64,000 nt of DNA from Ctena decussata (Eukaryota; Mollusca; Bivalvia; Lucinida; Lucinidae), in contig OZ022499.1 of assembly GCA_963989385.1 (NCBI GenBank), positions 103,757,271 through 103,821,270 on the forward strand. The letters are read 5' to 3'. A program made the position numbers and the translations under genes. The number at the start of each line of letters is the position of its first letter. The stretch's first letter is position 1. Below the pieces are notes generated by a model that was not told where the DNA came from, did not search any database, and saw only the letters and a program-made list of their open reading frames with translations. Shown piece after piece: positions 10,353 to 20,562 of the stretch.

Positions 10353-10525
10353 AGTGCAAGAGATAAGGGGGATAATTGGTGATGATTTATAGTGTTTCTC
10401 CATCATAACATGTTGTGACCCCTAATTAGAACTCTCTCATTGAGAGAGTTCTAATGAGGGATCACAACATTTGTTTTAGATTAATAATGAAGAATTAAGA
10501 ATAGATATCTCAGAATTTTCACTGA
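10353..10525. mobile_element. Hairpin MITE, GAGCTCTAGATAAG family
   Basis: The centre 'TTAGAACTCTCTCATTGAG' faces 'AGAGAGTTCTAATGAGGG', bounded by 'TTGTGACCCC' and 'GGATCACAAC'. The outer arms are decayed ('AGAGATAAGGGGG'). Confidence 0.65.
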
Positions 10526-10707
10526 AAAATATTCTTTTCTAACCCAATGGACAAGAATATCCTTTTCTATCTCTATCTAAACCCGCTGTCTCAGCCTAGG
10601 TTCTTGAAGCTGTCTCCATTTGTCAGTTATTACTTACTGCAGCCAATCATATTTTTTCCAAGAAATCCACAGAATATGACTCTGACAGCTAGTGCTGTGC
10701 ATGAAAT

Positions 10708-10900
10708 GAGTCGCGACAGGATAAAACCAACAAAGTGGCATCCATGCCCAGCAAAGACTCAGATCAGCCTTTGCATCTGCTAAGTCTGATCAGAATCTTT
10801 GCCGTCGGCATAGAGGTAGCTTAGACCCTTAGCTACCCTTAAAAGTGCCCAGCGAAGACTGATCAGACTGGGCGGATTGGCTTTGTCGTGCCGCGGCTCT
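10708..10900. mobile_element. Foldback MITE, AAAACCAACAAAGT family, copy 2
   Basis: Left 'GAGTCGCGACAGGATAAAAC', right 'GGCTTTGTCGTGCCGCGGCTC'-like end. The interior has 'CTGATCAGAATC' and 'GACTGATCAGACTGGG'. Confidence 0.7.
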
Positions 10901-11148
10901 AATGTCACTGTAGATTTCTGATTAGCTGTGTCATGTAAGATGCATGCACAAGATGAAAGTATTACTAGCACATTAGTTGAAAGCCTATAGTAACAGCCTG
11001 AACGAAAGGTTTAGCACTGAATGTTTTTTGTTGTTGTAGTTGTTTTATTGCAGGGGGAGAGAGAAAAATAGAAAGGGATATTCTTAAAGAACTATTTCAT
11101 AGTCTATCAAAACTAATTTTATGTCATTTCCAGTTTCTATGCTGTGTA

Positions 11149-12321
11149 CAGTCGAATCTCGGTAGTTCGAACGCCGATTTTTCGAAACTACCGGATTTTT
11201 CAAAGTTGAAAGACGGTCCTGATCGTAAGCCCATTAATTCAATGCAAAAACACTTCCGCAAATTCGAATTTCGATTATTGGAAACATACGATTTTTCGAA
11301 AGAAAAGTTAGGTCCTGATGGAGTAAATTCACTACAAATATCCCTCTATTATTCGAAATCAAAATTCATGCTCCAGTTTCATGCCGGGAAAATAACACCT
11401 ATTGTCATCAATGAGATAAATATTTACAGACTCGGGTCATCACCGCCACCTATACACAGGTAATTATCGCTTCACTACCACAAACGTTTTGATGGCTTAG
11501 TCATTAATTTCTGTTGAGCAAAAGGTGTCTGTCTAATTGCATAATTGAGGGGGATTATCTTGTTTGAAGTTTGTACTTAAAGGCTAAATGTGATGGCTTT
11601 TTGTAACCAGCATAGGTTCGGACTAGCATGCGCATCCAAACTTTGGTTTCATTAGGTTTGCGCACGGATCATACGGTTTGCACATGGCACTAAACAGAGT
11701 CTCTAGCTACACTGCGCAGACTGACAGGCTGGTTTGATTATCGTTGTCCCCAAATACATTGGCTCCGAATGAAAGAAGCTTTTTCCATGACACGGCTCAG
11801 ATGACCGGTTGAGTCGTTTTTTTTTCTGAAAACGAAAGTAGCCCAGTTCTCGGAAACATAGTTAAGTCCGAGATAGAAACAAGTTAGCGTTAAGCGGCTT
11901 GTCTGTTTCCGTTCAGTCTGGCTTTGATCTTTTCCGGCGCTGCATTGTCATAAACAGTTGATTTGCAGAGCTGGGAAAATGTTCGGCAGCTGTACTGCTT
12001 TCAGACAACAAACATGTACATGTGCCAAACATGAGGGGTGGTCTCGCGATATTAAATAATCGTAGATGTTTTGGATGTTTCCGGTATGTAATATTAATTA
12101 TTCTACGTTCTGGTTTCATTTTCATTGATTTGTAAATTCATGAACATCAGTAAACATAGAGAAATAAAACATTGGACTATCTGATCTGAAAACCGCCAAA
12201 ATAACGACTTCCGGAAATGTACGGAAATGAACGAGAAAGGCCGAATTCGAAATTTCGAACTACGGATAATTCGAATGAAATAGTGAGGTCCCTGTCAGTT
12301 CGAATTATCCAGGTTTGACAG
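11149..12321. mobile_element. pogo/Tigger-like non-autonomous element, 1.17 kb
   Basis: The left terminus is TA-CAGTCGAATCTCGG; the complement of the right terminus is TA-CTGTCAAACCTGG. Both lead into 'TAGTTCGAAC'/'AATTCGAAC' subterminal repeats. TTCGAA-type boxes recur near both ends. TA duplication, CAGTC-type ends and TTCGAA subterminal boxes fit the pogo/Tigger group. No long reading frame resembles a DDE transposase, so it is non-autonomous or decayed. It lies in the intron between CINP exons 2 and 3. Confidence 0.8.
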
Positions 12322-12481
12322 TACTTTGAAATATTTGTACTCCACTGACATCACATGACAAAAACACAAATTATCTAGTAAGTCAGGTAGACAGAATAGC
12401 CACCTGTGAAAAACAGAATAATATCCGAGGTGATCAGAATTTAATTCAATTTGGTGCTTGAGATCACAATAAACAACTTAC

Positions 12482-12641
12482 AGACATTCTAATTTGATAT
12501 TGGCGATCTCATTCACTATGTTAATTCCATCAATCTGCAGAGTATTCCATTTCTCCACCAGGTTATGCAGGTCGGCAGCCCCATCCTTCAGCTTTCTGGC
12601 ACTTCCAGTCAGATTTCCCTGCTTCACCAATCCAGGAGCAC
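12482..12641 (-). CDS. CINP: CINP exon 2
   Basis: Encodes residues 31-83 plus two bases. It contains 'LTGSARKLKDGAADLHNLVE', followed by 'KWNTLQIDGINIVNEIANIK'. This is the most conserved N-terminal block of CINP (human has SARKIKDNAADWHNL, then an LKWETL segment). The minus-strand acceptor is GACTGTTTTAG and the donor is CT/GTAAGT. Phase 1 in and phase 2 out fit exons 1 and 3. Both neighbouring introns hold MITEs. Confidence 0.95.
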
Positions 12642-12709
12642 CTAAAACAGTCATAAGATTCTCTGATGAATGCTGCAGAAATGCTCAGTGCAAGCGATAT
12701 TACAGCAGT

Positions 12710-12886
12710 GATAAGAGCGATTCTAAAAAATTTTGTTAATTTTCCAGAAAAAATGTTTATTGTGACCCCTCATTGGAACCGTCCTACTGAGACGGTTCCA
12801 AAGAGGGGTCACATTATACTCACTGAGATGGGTCTACTGAGCTTGAATGGAGAAATAAGGCAAATTATCTTAGAATTATCTGGGCC
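12710..12886. mobile_element. Hairpin MITE, GAGCTCTAGATAAG family
   Basis: The central palindrome is 'TTGGAACCGTCCTACTGAG' facing 'GACGGTTCCAA', inside 'TGTGACCCCTCA' and 'GAGGGGTCACA'. The outer arms are partial. Confidence 0.7.
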
Positions 12887-13230
12887 TCTTTCATAGGAAT
12901 GCATTCACTATAATGTACTGGTGCTACTATAGTATGGATACCTCTATGGTTTGGCAGCCATTTTTGCAAGGGAGAAAACTTAAAAAGAACAACATGACTT
13001 TGAGAAAAGACGAATTTAAACTACAATGCTTTTGAGAACAGTGATAAATTATAGTGTTATGAAAATCAGATGAAACCTCATGATAGCAATAGCCATTTCA
13101 ATGCTATTTTAGCTATGATGCTATTACCTTATTGCTCCAGGACCCACTGAGACTAAATTACAAATATGAAGCAAGGAAGCATTTAGGGTAATGCTATTTG
13201 TCTATGTCTTACAGAATAAATTCAGTGCTC

Positions 13231-13427
13231 CAGATATGAAGGGGTTAAAGGGATAATTTAGGGATAAATTTTCCATATTTCTCCATAAAAACATGTTGTG
13301 ATGCATCGTTAGAACCGTCTCGTGGAGACGGTTCTAGTGAGGGGTAACAATATATGTTTTCATTGAGAAATAAGGAAAACTATCTTTGAATTATCCTCAC
13401 TACCCCTTCTTGAGTCGAGCTCTGAAT
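13231..13427. mobile_element. Hairpin MITE, GAGCTCTAGATAAG family
   Basis: Ends 'GTGCTCCAGATATGAAGGGG' and 'CTTGAGTCGAGCTCTG'. The centre is 'AGAACCGTCTCGTGGAGACG' followed by 'GTTCTAGTGAGGGG'. Confidence 0.75.
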
Positions 13428-13589
13428 ATACTGCTAGTCTCCAGAACGCTATTCACTTGAGCAGGGTTGTCACTCATCCTCCACTTGGAAATTCCCACTT
13501 TTCCTTGACATTTTCTATTTTCCATACTTTTTATGGATCCAAAAGTTAATTATACTCTACTCTTTACTTTGACAGTGCTGAAGGTATCA

Positions 13590-13690
13590 CTTGAAAATTG
13601 TGGGTTATCCTTTAAGAAAATAATCTGCTCCCCCTGGGAGCAAACTCTTTTCTTTAAAAATATGCCCCAATTGAGGTGGGAGATAAATAT
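13590..13690. mobile_element. Foldback MITE fragment, 'GGAAAGAATT' family
   Basis: 'ATCCTTTAAGAAAATAATCT' and 'GCTCCCCCTGGGAGC' face 'CTTTTCTTTAAA' and 'GCCCCAATTGAGGTGGGA'. A decayed relative of the copy at 49169-49305. Confidence 0.5.
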
Positions 13691-13870
13691 TGCTGTGCAT
13701 GGACATTAATTTTCAAATTCTTTTCAAGTCGTTTCCAAATTTCCCTGACCAATCATAAAATTCCCTGACTTGGAAAACAATCATATTCCAGATGTTTTCC
13801 CCTAACTGTGGCAACCCTTCATTATATTATTCCTTTATTTTGACCACAATCATAACATAATAAGTTTCAG

Positions 13871-14070
13871 AGCTCTAGATAAGGTGGGGTTTTGAGGATA
13901 ATTCTGAGATAAATTTTCCTGTTTCTCAATGAATACATGTTTATGTTATGACCCCTCATTAGAACCATGGAGACGGTTCAAATGGAGGTAACAACGTATG
14001 CTTTTATGCAGAAATATGGAAAATTTTCCCTAAAACTATCGCTGTTACCCTTTCTTATCTCGAGCACTGC
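13871..14070. mobile_element. Hairpin MITE, GAGCTCTAGATAAG family
   Basis: Left 'GAGCTCTAGATAAGGTGGGG', right 'CTTTCTTATCTCGAGCACTG'. The centre is 'AGAACCATGGAGACGGTTC'. A solo left end of the same family ('AGAGCTCTAGATAAGAGGGA') lies at 14225-14250. Confidence 0.75.
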
Positions 14071-14095
14071 ATAATAAAGGAGCATTGCTGTATAC

Positions 14096-14199
14096 TTTTT
14101 AGGGACAAGGGAGAAAATAGTTCCTTTGAAGCTTGTTCTTCTTTGCCTGGAGATGACTGAACTTCTTTGGCAGCATTTCTTTGCATATTATCTCCTTAG
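14096..14199 (-). CDS. CINP: CINP exon 1 (coding from 14186)
   Basis: The ATG is at 14186-14184. The exon encodes 30 residues, 'MQRNAAKEVQSSPGKEEQAS' then 'KELFSPLSLK', plus one base that completes Ser-31 with exon 2. The donor is A/GTATAC. Upstream of the ATG are 13 bases of 5' untranslated sequence after an acceptor (ATTTTTCAG), so a non-coding first exon probably lies above 14200. The N-terminus of CINP is variable, so this exon is placed by phase, position and the in-frame ATG, not by strong similarity. Total coding length over five exons is 675 nt including the stop. Confidence 0.72.
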
Positions 14200-14349
14200 C
14201 TGAAAAATAAATCAAAGTAATCAGAGCTCTAGATAAGAGGGAGTATTTCATGATAAGGATAAACAGAGTTTATTAATCATTCCATTTAAAATATGGGATT
14301 TACAAACGGAGGGAGTTAAAGATCTGATAAAGAAATGAGTCCTAGTATT

Positions 14350-14688
14350 TTCAGTGATAAAATTAGCCAGTTCCTCCAAATACCAGTTGCATATTATTTC
14401 AAAAAAAGAAGTTCTTTGTATTCAGGCCATTTCAGGGTGGGAAAAGACTGGGCCAGCCCATTTTTCCCCACCCCTTTGTAAGAGCTCAATGTTTGACTTC
14501 TCTGTACCAAAGCTCCTAAATACTTGCATATCACAAATTTCACTTGTATTCATAAGATGGGGTATTGCATTCTAAAGAACCTACATTATCATGCTTTTAG
14601 GGCAGGGAAAGAGTGGGCAGACCACTTTTATTCTACGCTTTCCTGGATGGAAATTTTAGCGATAAAATGTCTTGTTGGGATTTCAAAA
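14350..14688 (+). mobile_element. Left part of a foldback-satellite copy, split by an insertion
   Basis: 'TTCAGGGTGGGAAAAGACTG' and 'GGGCCAGCCCATTTTTCCCC' match the units of the large array at 50324-60751. The next 220 bp, from 'TTTGTAAGAGCTCAATGTTT' to 'TAGCGATAAAATGTC', run nearly base for base with 60310-60515. The copy stops after 'GGGATTTCAAAA' and resumes at 19539. Confidence 0.85.
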
Positions 14689-15339
14689 CAAGTAGCCCAA
14701 AGGGCAACAATTGCTCACCTGAGAGACATTGTAAACCTATAGGGATATTTAAGATGCTCAAGGGCAGCTAACTCCACAGTCAGTGGTCCAATCAGGCTGA
14801 AAATTAAACTCATCCAAAACATTATGTATGCCCTCATTTAATATATGCAAGTTTAAAAAGTATCCGATCAAGAGCACAATAGACAGAGCTGTCAAGGGCA
14901 GCTAACTTCGTAGTGGTTGGCCTGATCTGGCCAAAATTTGAATTTGTTTAAGATATTATGCATTTCCTCATTACCTGCAAGTTTGAAAAGGATCGGATCA
15001 GTAGAAACCAAGAAAAAGTGGCGACATTGATTTTTTGGATGCTCAGGGCAGGTACTCCATAGTCAGTGGTGGGATCTAGCCGAAATGCTAACTAATCCAA
15101 GCTTTTATGCATATCCTCATTACCTGCAAGTATGAAGAGGATCCGATGAAAAATGAAAATGTGATGACGTTGTTTTCTCCATTATAAGACTATGGGATTT
15201 TTTTCAAACGCTCAAGGGCAGCTAACTCCGTAGTCTGTCCTTGAATCCGGCAAAATTTCGAACTCATCCAAGCTCTTATGTATGTCATCATTACCTGCAA
15301 GTATGATAAGGATCTAATCAAAAACCTTGATTGCAGCAC

Positions 15340-16136
15340 CCTGACAGTCAAACTTGCTCAAGATATTGTCATGCCCTACATTTGTGTGAATTTATTTTAA
15401 AATCCGTTGAGAAATGTAGGTGCTAGAGCGATGACAAAGTTTTTCTAAAAATAACCACAATGACCTTGACCTTGGGCGCAGCACCCTGACAGTCAAACTT
15501 GTTCAAGATATTGTTATGCCCTACATTTGTGTGAAGTTGATTTAAAATCTGTTGACAAATGTAGGCGCTAGAGGGATGACAAAGTTTTTCTAAAAATAGC
15601 CACAGTGACCTTGACCTTGGGTGCAGCACCCTGAAAGTCGAACTTGCTCGAGATATTGTCATGCCCTACATTTGTGTGAAGTTATTTCAAAATCCATGGA
15701 GAAATGTAGGCAATAGAGCGATGACAAAGTTTTTCTTAAAAAAGCCTTAGTGACCTTGACCTTGGGTGCAGCACCCTGAAAGTCGAACTTGCTCGAGATA
15801 TTGTCATACCCTACATTTGTGTGAAGTTATTTCAAAATCCATGGAGAAATGTAGGTGCTAGAGCCATGACAAAGTTTTTCTAAAATTAGCCACAGTGACC
15901 TTGACCTTGGGTGCAGAACCCTGAAAGTCGAACTTGCTCGAGATATTGTCATGCCCTACATTTGTGTGAAGTTATTTTAAAATCTATTGAGAAATGCAGG
16001 CGCTAGAGCGATGACAAAGTTTTTCTAAAAATAGCCACAGTGACCTTGACCTTGGGCGCAGCACCCTGAAAGTCAAACTTGTTCGAGATATTGTCATGCC
16101 CTACATTTGTGTGAATCTGATTTAAAATTGGTTGAA
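15340..16136 (+). repeat. Tandem array of 145-bp units (left block)
   Basis: 'GACCTTGACCTTGGG' recurs at about 15460, 15607, 15751, 15897 and 16043, a spacing of 144-147 bp. Each unit also carries 'GATATTGTCATGCCCTACAT' and 'GCGATGACAAAGTTTTTCT'. The array continues at 18148-18925 after a nested insertion. Confidence 0.92.
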
Positions 16137-18147
16137 CAAGAGGGCCAAGTGGCCCTGAATCGCTCACCTGAACAAAAAGGTTAAAGGTCAAACTAGGGTC
16201 ATAATTTGAACAAACCTGATAGTTTGCAACCATTTCAAAATGGTTCTGAAGAAGAAGATTTTTGAATGTTTTTCTATGTATTGCTATGGTTCAAACCCTG
16301 GAGCCCCTGGGGCAGGGCCATTTTGGACCCTGGGGCCATCATTTGAATAATCTTGGTAAAGGACCACTAGGCAATGCTAAAAGCTAAATTTCAAGCCTCT
16401 GAGCCAAGTGGTTCTGAAGCAGAAGATTTCTGAATATTTTTCTATGTATTTCTATGGTTCAAACCCAGGACCCCCTGGGGCGGGGCCATTTTTGACCCTG
16501 GCACCATCATTTGAACAAACTTGGAAAGGGACCACTAGGAAATGCATCATACAAAATTTCAAGCATCTGCACTAAGGGGTTCTGGAGAAGAAGGTTTTTT
16601 AGTACATTTCAATTTCGAACCCAAGACTGCCTGCCCCAGGGCCATTTTGGATCCCAGGGCCATTATTTACACAAACTTTGTAGGAGTCCACCAGGAAATG
16701 CATCATACCAAATTTCAAGCATCTGAGCCAAGTGGTTCTGAAGAAGAAGATTTTTTAATAGTTTCCTATGTATTTCAATGGCTCAAACTCAGGACTCCCT
16801 GCCGCAGGGCCATTTTGGACCATAGGGCTACATTTGAACAAACTTGATAAGGGACAACAAGGCAATGCATCATGCCAATCTTCAAGCATCTGAGCCAAGT
16901 GGTTCTGAAGAAGAAGATTTTTGAATATTTTTCTATGTAGTTCTATGGTTCAAACCCAAGACCCCCTGGGGCGGGGCCATTTTAGACCCTGGGGTCATCA
17001 TTTGAACAACTTGGTAAAAGACTACTAGGCAAAGCTACATACCGAATTTCAAGCATCTGAGCCAAGTGGTTCTGAAGAAGATTTTTTAAATATTTTTCTA
17101 TATATTTCTATGGTTCAAACCTAGGACTCCCAGTCGCAGGGCCATTTTGGAACCTGGGGCCACCATTTAAACAAACTTGGTAAAGGACTACTAGGCAATG
17201 CTACATACCAAATTTCAAGCATATGAACCTTGCGGTTCTGAAGTAGAAGATTTTTTAATATTTTTCTATGTATTTCTATGGTTCAAACCTGGGACTTCCT
17301 GCCCCGGGGCCATTTTGGAACCTGGGGCGCCCATTTTAACAAACTTGGTAGAGGACCACTAGGCAATGTTACATAACAAATTTCAAGCATCTGAGGCAAG
17401 CAGTTCTGGTAAAGAAGATTTTTAAGTATTTTTTAGTTTCGAACCCAAGACCCCCTGCCCCAGGGCCATTTTGGACCCTGTGGCCACCATTTGAACAAAC
17501 GTGGTAGAGGACCACTAGGCAATTCTACAAACCAAATTTCAAGCATCTGAGCTAAGCAAATCTGGAGAAGAAGATTTTTAAGTATTTTTTAGTTTCGAAC
17601 CCAAGGCCCCCTGCCCCAGGGCCATTTTGGACCCTGGGGCCACCATTTGAACAAACTTGGTAGAGGACCACTAGGCAATGCTACATACCAAATTTCAAGC
17701 ATCTGAGCCAAGCCATTCTGGAGAAGAAGATTTTTAAGTAATTTTTAGTTTCGAACCCAAGACCCCCTGCCCCAGGGCCATTTTGGACCCTGGGGCCACC
17801 ATTTGAACAAACTTGGTAGAGGACCACTAGGCAATGCTACATACCAAATTTCAAGCATCTGAGCCAAGCAGTTCTGGAGAAGAAGATTTTTAAGTATTTT
17901 TTTAGTTTCGAACCCAAGACCCCCTGCCCCAGGGCCATTTTGGACCCTGGGGCCACCATTTGAACAAACTTGGTAGAGGACCACTAGACAATGCTTCATA
18001 CCAAATATCAAAGCCCTAGGCCTAGCGGTTTCAGAGAAGATGTCATTTAAAGCAAATTGTTGACGACGGACGACGCACGACGCACGACGGACGACGGACA
18101 CTGGGTGATCACAATAGCTCACCCTGAGCCTATGGCTCAGGTGAGCT
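16137..18147 (+). mobile_element. 2-kb hairpin-ended tandem-core element nested in the array
   Basis: Starts 'CAAGAGGGCCAAGTGGCCCT' followed by 'GAATCGCTCACCTGA'. Ends 'TGAGCCTATGGCTCAGGTGA' then GCT. The neighbouring array unit at 18287-18305 shows the empty site 'TTGGTTGAAAAATGCAGG'. About ten units of roughly 170 bp form the core ('GACCACTAGGCAATGC', 'AAATTTCAAGCATCTGAGCC', 'CAGGGCCATTTTGGACCCTG'). A 'GACGACGGACGACG'-type stretch precedes the 3' hairpin. Long frames through it on both strands are repeat artefacts. Confidence 0.88.
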
Positions 18148-18925
18148 AAAAATGCAGGCGCTAGAGCGATGACAAAGTTTTTTCTAAAAATAGCCACAGT
18201 GACCTTGACCTTGGGCGCAGCACCCTGAAAGTCAAACTTGTTCGAGATATTGTCATGCCCTACATTTGTGTGAATTTGATTTAAAATTGGTTGAAAAATG
18301 CAGGCGCTAGAGTGATGACAAAGATTTTCTAAAAAATAGCCACAGTGACCTTGACCTTGGGTGCAGCACCCTGAAAGTCAAACTTGCTCGAGATATTGTC
18401 ATGCCCTACATTTGTGTGAAGTTATTTTAAAATCCACAGAGAAATGTAGGTGCTAGAGCGATGACAAAGATTTTCTAAAAATAGCCACAGTGACCTTGAC
18501 CTTGGGCACAGCACCCTGAAAGTCAAACTTGCTCGAGATATTGTCATGCCCTACATTTGTGTGAAGTTATTTTAAAATCCATTGAGAAATGTAGGTGCTA
18601 GAGCGCTGACAAAGTTTTTCTGAAAATAGCCACAGTGACCTTGACCTTGGGCGCAGCATCCTGAAAGTCGAACTTGCTCGAGATATTGTCATGCCCTACA
18701 TTTGTGTGAAGTTATTTCAAAATCCGTTGAGAAATGTAGGCAATAGAGCGATGACAAAGTTTTTCTAAAAATAGCCACAGTGACCTTGACCTTGGGCGCA
18801 GCATACTGAAAGTCGAACTTGCTCGAGATATTGTCATGCCCTACATTTGTGTGAAGTTATTTCAAAATCCGTTCAGAAATGTAGGCAATAGAGCGATGAC
18901 AAAGTTTTTCTAAAAATATGTGATG
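18148..18925 (+). repeat. Tandem array of 145-bp units (right block)
   Basis: Continuation of the array at 15340-16136, with five more 'GACCTTGACCTTGGG' units at 145-149-bp spacing. It then returns to the 'CTCAAGGGCAGCTAACTC' units, which run to the 3' hairpin near 19510. Confidence 0.9.
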
Positions 18926-19538
18926 ACGTTGTTTTCTCCATTATAACACTATGGGATTTTTTTCAAACGCTCAAGGGCAGCTAACTCAGTAGTCTGAGCT
19001 CGAATCCGGCCAAATTTCGAACTCATCCAAGCTCTTATGTATGTCATCATTACCTGCAAGTATGATAAGGATCTAAGCAAAAACAGTTGAGAAAACGTGA
19101 TGACGCCATTTTCCCCATTATAACCCTATGGGATTTTTTTCAAACGCTCAAGGGCAGCTAACTCCGTAGTCTGTGCTCGAATCCGACCAAATTTCGAACT
19201 CATCCAAGCTCTTTTGTATGTCATCATTACCTGCAAGTATGAAAAGGATCTAATCAAAAACAGTCGAGAAAACGTGATGACGCCGTTTTCCCCATTATAA
19301 CCCTATGGGGGCTATCTGTTGCCATGGAAACCAGAGTTCTGAGCTGATGGGCACCAAAACCTAATGCAGCCTTTCCCCCACCCAAATGATGCTTCAGATA
19401 AAATTTGATTGCGATCGGCCCACTGGTCTCTGAGATATTTATGTTTGAAAGTGTTGACGCACCCACCCACGCACCCACGGACGACGGCTCGACTCCCATC
19501 CTATAAGCTCACCTCTGAGCCTTCGGCTCAGGTGAGCT

Positions 19539-19705
19539 AAAAAGCTTTCAAAGTGTTTCCCCACTCAAAATGATAAAACAATGTGCTTTCAGAAAAATTT
19601 AATGGTTGGGGGGACCTGACTGGGGGGGGGGGGGGGGGGGGGGGAATGACTGATCATTCCCCCCCCCAATGGGACGGCCGGGGGAAAAACTGTTACAGTG
19701 GCACA
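19539..19705 (+). mobile_element. Right end of the split foldback-satellite copy
   Basis: 'AAGCTTTCAAAGTGTTTCCC' and 'CTTTCAGAAAAATTTAATGG' match 60528-60595. A poly-G run of about 23 G (19622-19644) replaces the GGTGGGG motifs. It ends 'GGCCGGGGGAAAAACTGTTA' then CA, resembling the terminus of the large copy ('AACTGACCGTTACACCGG'). Confidence 0.75.
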
Positions 19706-20310
19706 GTTCCGAGCAGATTCGGGGACAAATCTATTTAAGCAGGGGAAATTGTCGCACGTCAATCGTGTGGCTTGGTAGCTCGGTAGCAAGCACGGAATGT
19801 GAGAGGTCCTGGGTTCGAGTCCTGGTAGAGCCATGTGCTTTTTCTTACCCTGTGACATTTGATTGACACTTTGGGCTCTGCTTGGGCTGAGAACAGCAAA
19901 GGTACTGTCTTGTCGGTATAGGCACGGTTCCGAGCATATTCGGGGAGAATCCATTTCAGCAGGGGGAATTTGTCACAGGTCAAATATGTGGCTTGGTAGC
20001 TCGGTAGCATGAAATGCGAGAGGTCCTGGTCGGGCCATGTGCTGTTTCCTCCCATGTGACATTTGGTTGCCTGTGGGGTCTGCTTGGGCTTTGAGCAGAA
20101 AAGGGACTGTCTCGTTGGTACCGGCACGGTTCAGAGCAGATCAGGGGACAAATCTATTTAAGCAAGGGGAAATGGTCGCAGGTCAACCATGTGGCTTGGT
20201 AGCACAGTTGCTAGAGTGCTCGCATGAAATGTGAGAGGTCCTGGGTTCGAGTCCAGTCCTGGTTGGGCCATGTGCTTCTTCCTCCCCTGTGACATTTAGC
20301 GCCCATCATA
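19702..20310 (+). mobile_element. Three tandem tRNA-like (SINE-derived) repeats
   Basis: Units start 'CACAGTTCCGAGCAGATTCG' (19702), 'CACGGTTCCGAGCATATTCG' (about 19922) and 'CACGGTTCAGAGCAGATCAG' (about 20124). Each holds a tRNA-like segment: 'GTGGCTTGGTAGC' (A-box-like), then 'GTGAGAGGTCCTGG' and 'GGTTCGAGTCC' (B box). The B box is intact in units 1 and 3 and deleted in unit 2. The period is about 200-220 bp. The stems do not form a proper tRNA, so these are SINE-derived and not tRNA genes. Confidence 0.7.
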
Positions 20311-20486
20311 TATAACCCCCTTTCAGTGGACTGGTTTGTCGGACAGACTTGTTGGCCTCATATATTGAGTTGTTGCTCAAACTGAGATTTGGGGATGAAT
20401 CTAAAAATGGAGGGGGGAATATATAGTAGTGTTAGGTATAATATACACTTGTACTGCCTTGCAGTACGTACTGCCTTGCAGTACAA

Positions 20487-20562
20487 GCCGGCTTTTATAG
20501 CAACAGGTTAGAGTGTTGGCCTAGCATGTAAGAGGCCCCCGGTTAGATACCCAGCTGGGGCA
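20487..20562 (+). mobile_element. tRNA-like SINE head
   Basis: 'GCAACAGGTTAGAGTGTTGG' (A-box-like) is followed by 'CATGTAAGAGGCCCCCGG' and a decayed B box 'GGTTAGATACC'. It is preceded by 'CTGCCTTGCAGTACGTACTG', a small palindrome. Confidence 0.5.

Larger units (their letters stand above)
14689..19538 (+). mobile_element. 4.85-kb hairpin-ended tandem-core element (Helentron/pearl-like)
   Basis: Starts 'CAAGTAGCCCAAAGGGCAAC' (hairpin GCCC-AAA-GGGC), then 'GCTCACCTGAGAG'. Ends with hairpin 'CTGAGCCTTCGGCTCAG' and 'GTGAGCT'. The empty site is visible at 60520-60530, where 'GGGATTTAAAAAAAAGCTTTC' is uninterrupted. The core has about 140-bp units ('CTCAAGGGCAGCTAACTCCG') and about 145-bp units ('GACCTTGACCTTGGG'). 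No protein is encoded. Bivalve 'pearl' and DINE/Helentron-associated elements have such hairpin ends and tandem cores; that assignment is inference. Confidence 0.8.

Noticed and set aside
16511..18197. Long overlapping frames on both strands (up to about 150 codons)
   Set aside because: They run through about 170-bp and 145-bp tandem repeats and repeat the same peptide each period; they have no protein character.
14689..19538. Possible CRISPR-like array because of regular 145-bp spacing
   Set aside because: Whole units repeat with no short repeat/unique spacer pattern, and the setting is eukaryotic.
19622..19644. Poly-G run as a regulatory quadruplex
   Set aside because: It replaces the GGTGGGG motifs of the foldback element and is probably slippage; the length may also be a sequencing artefact.
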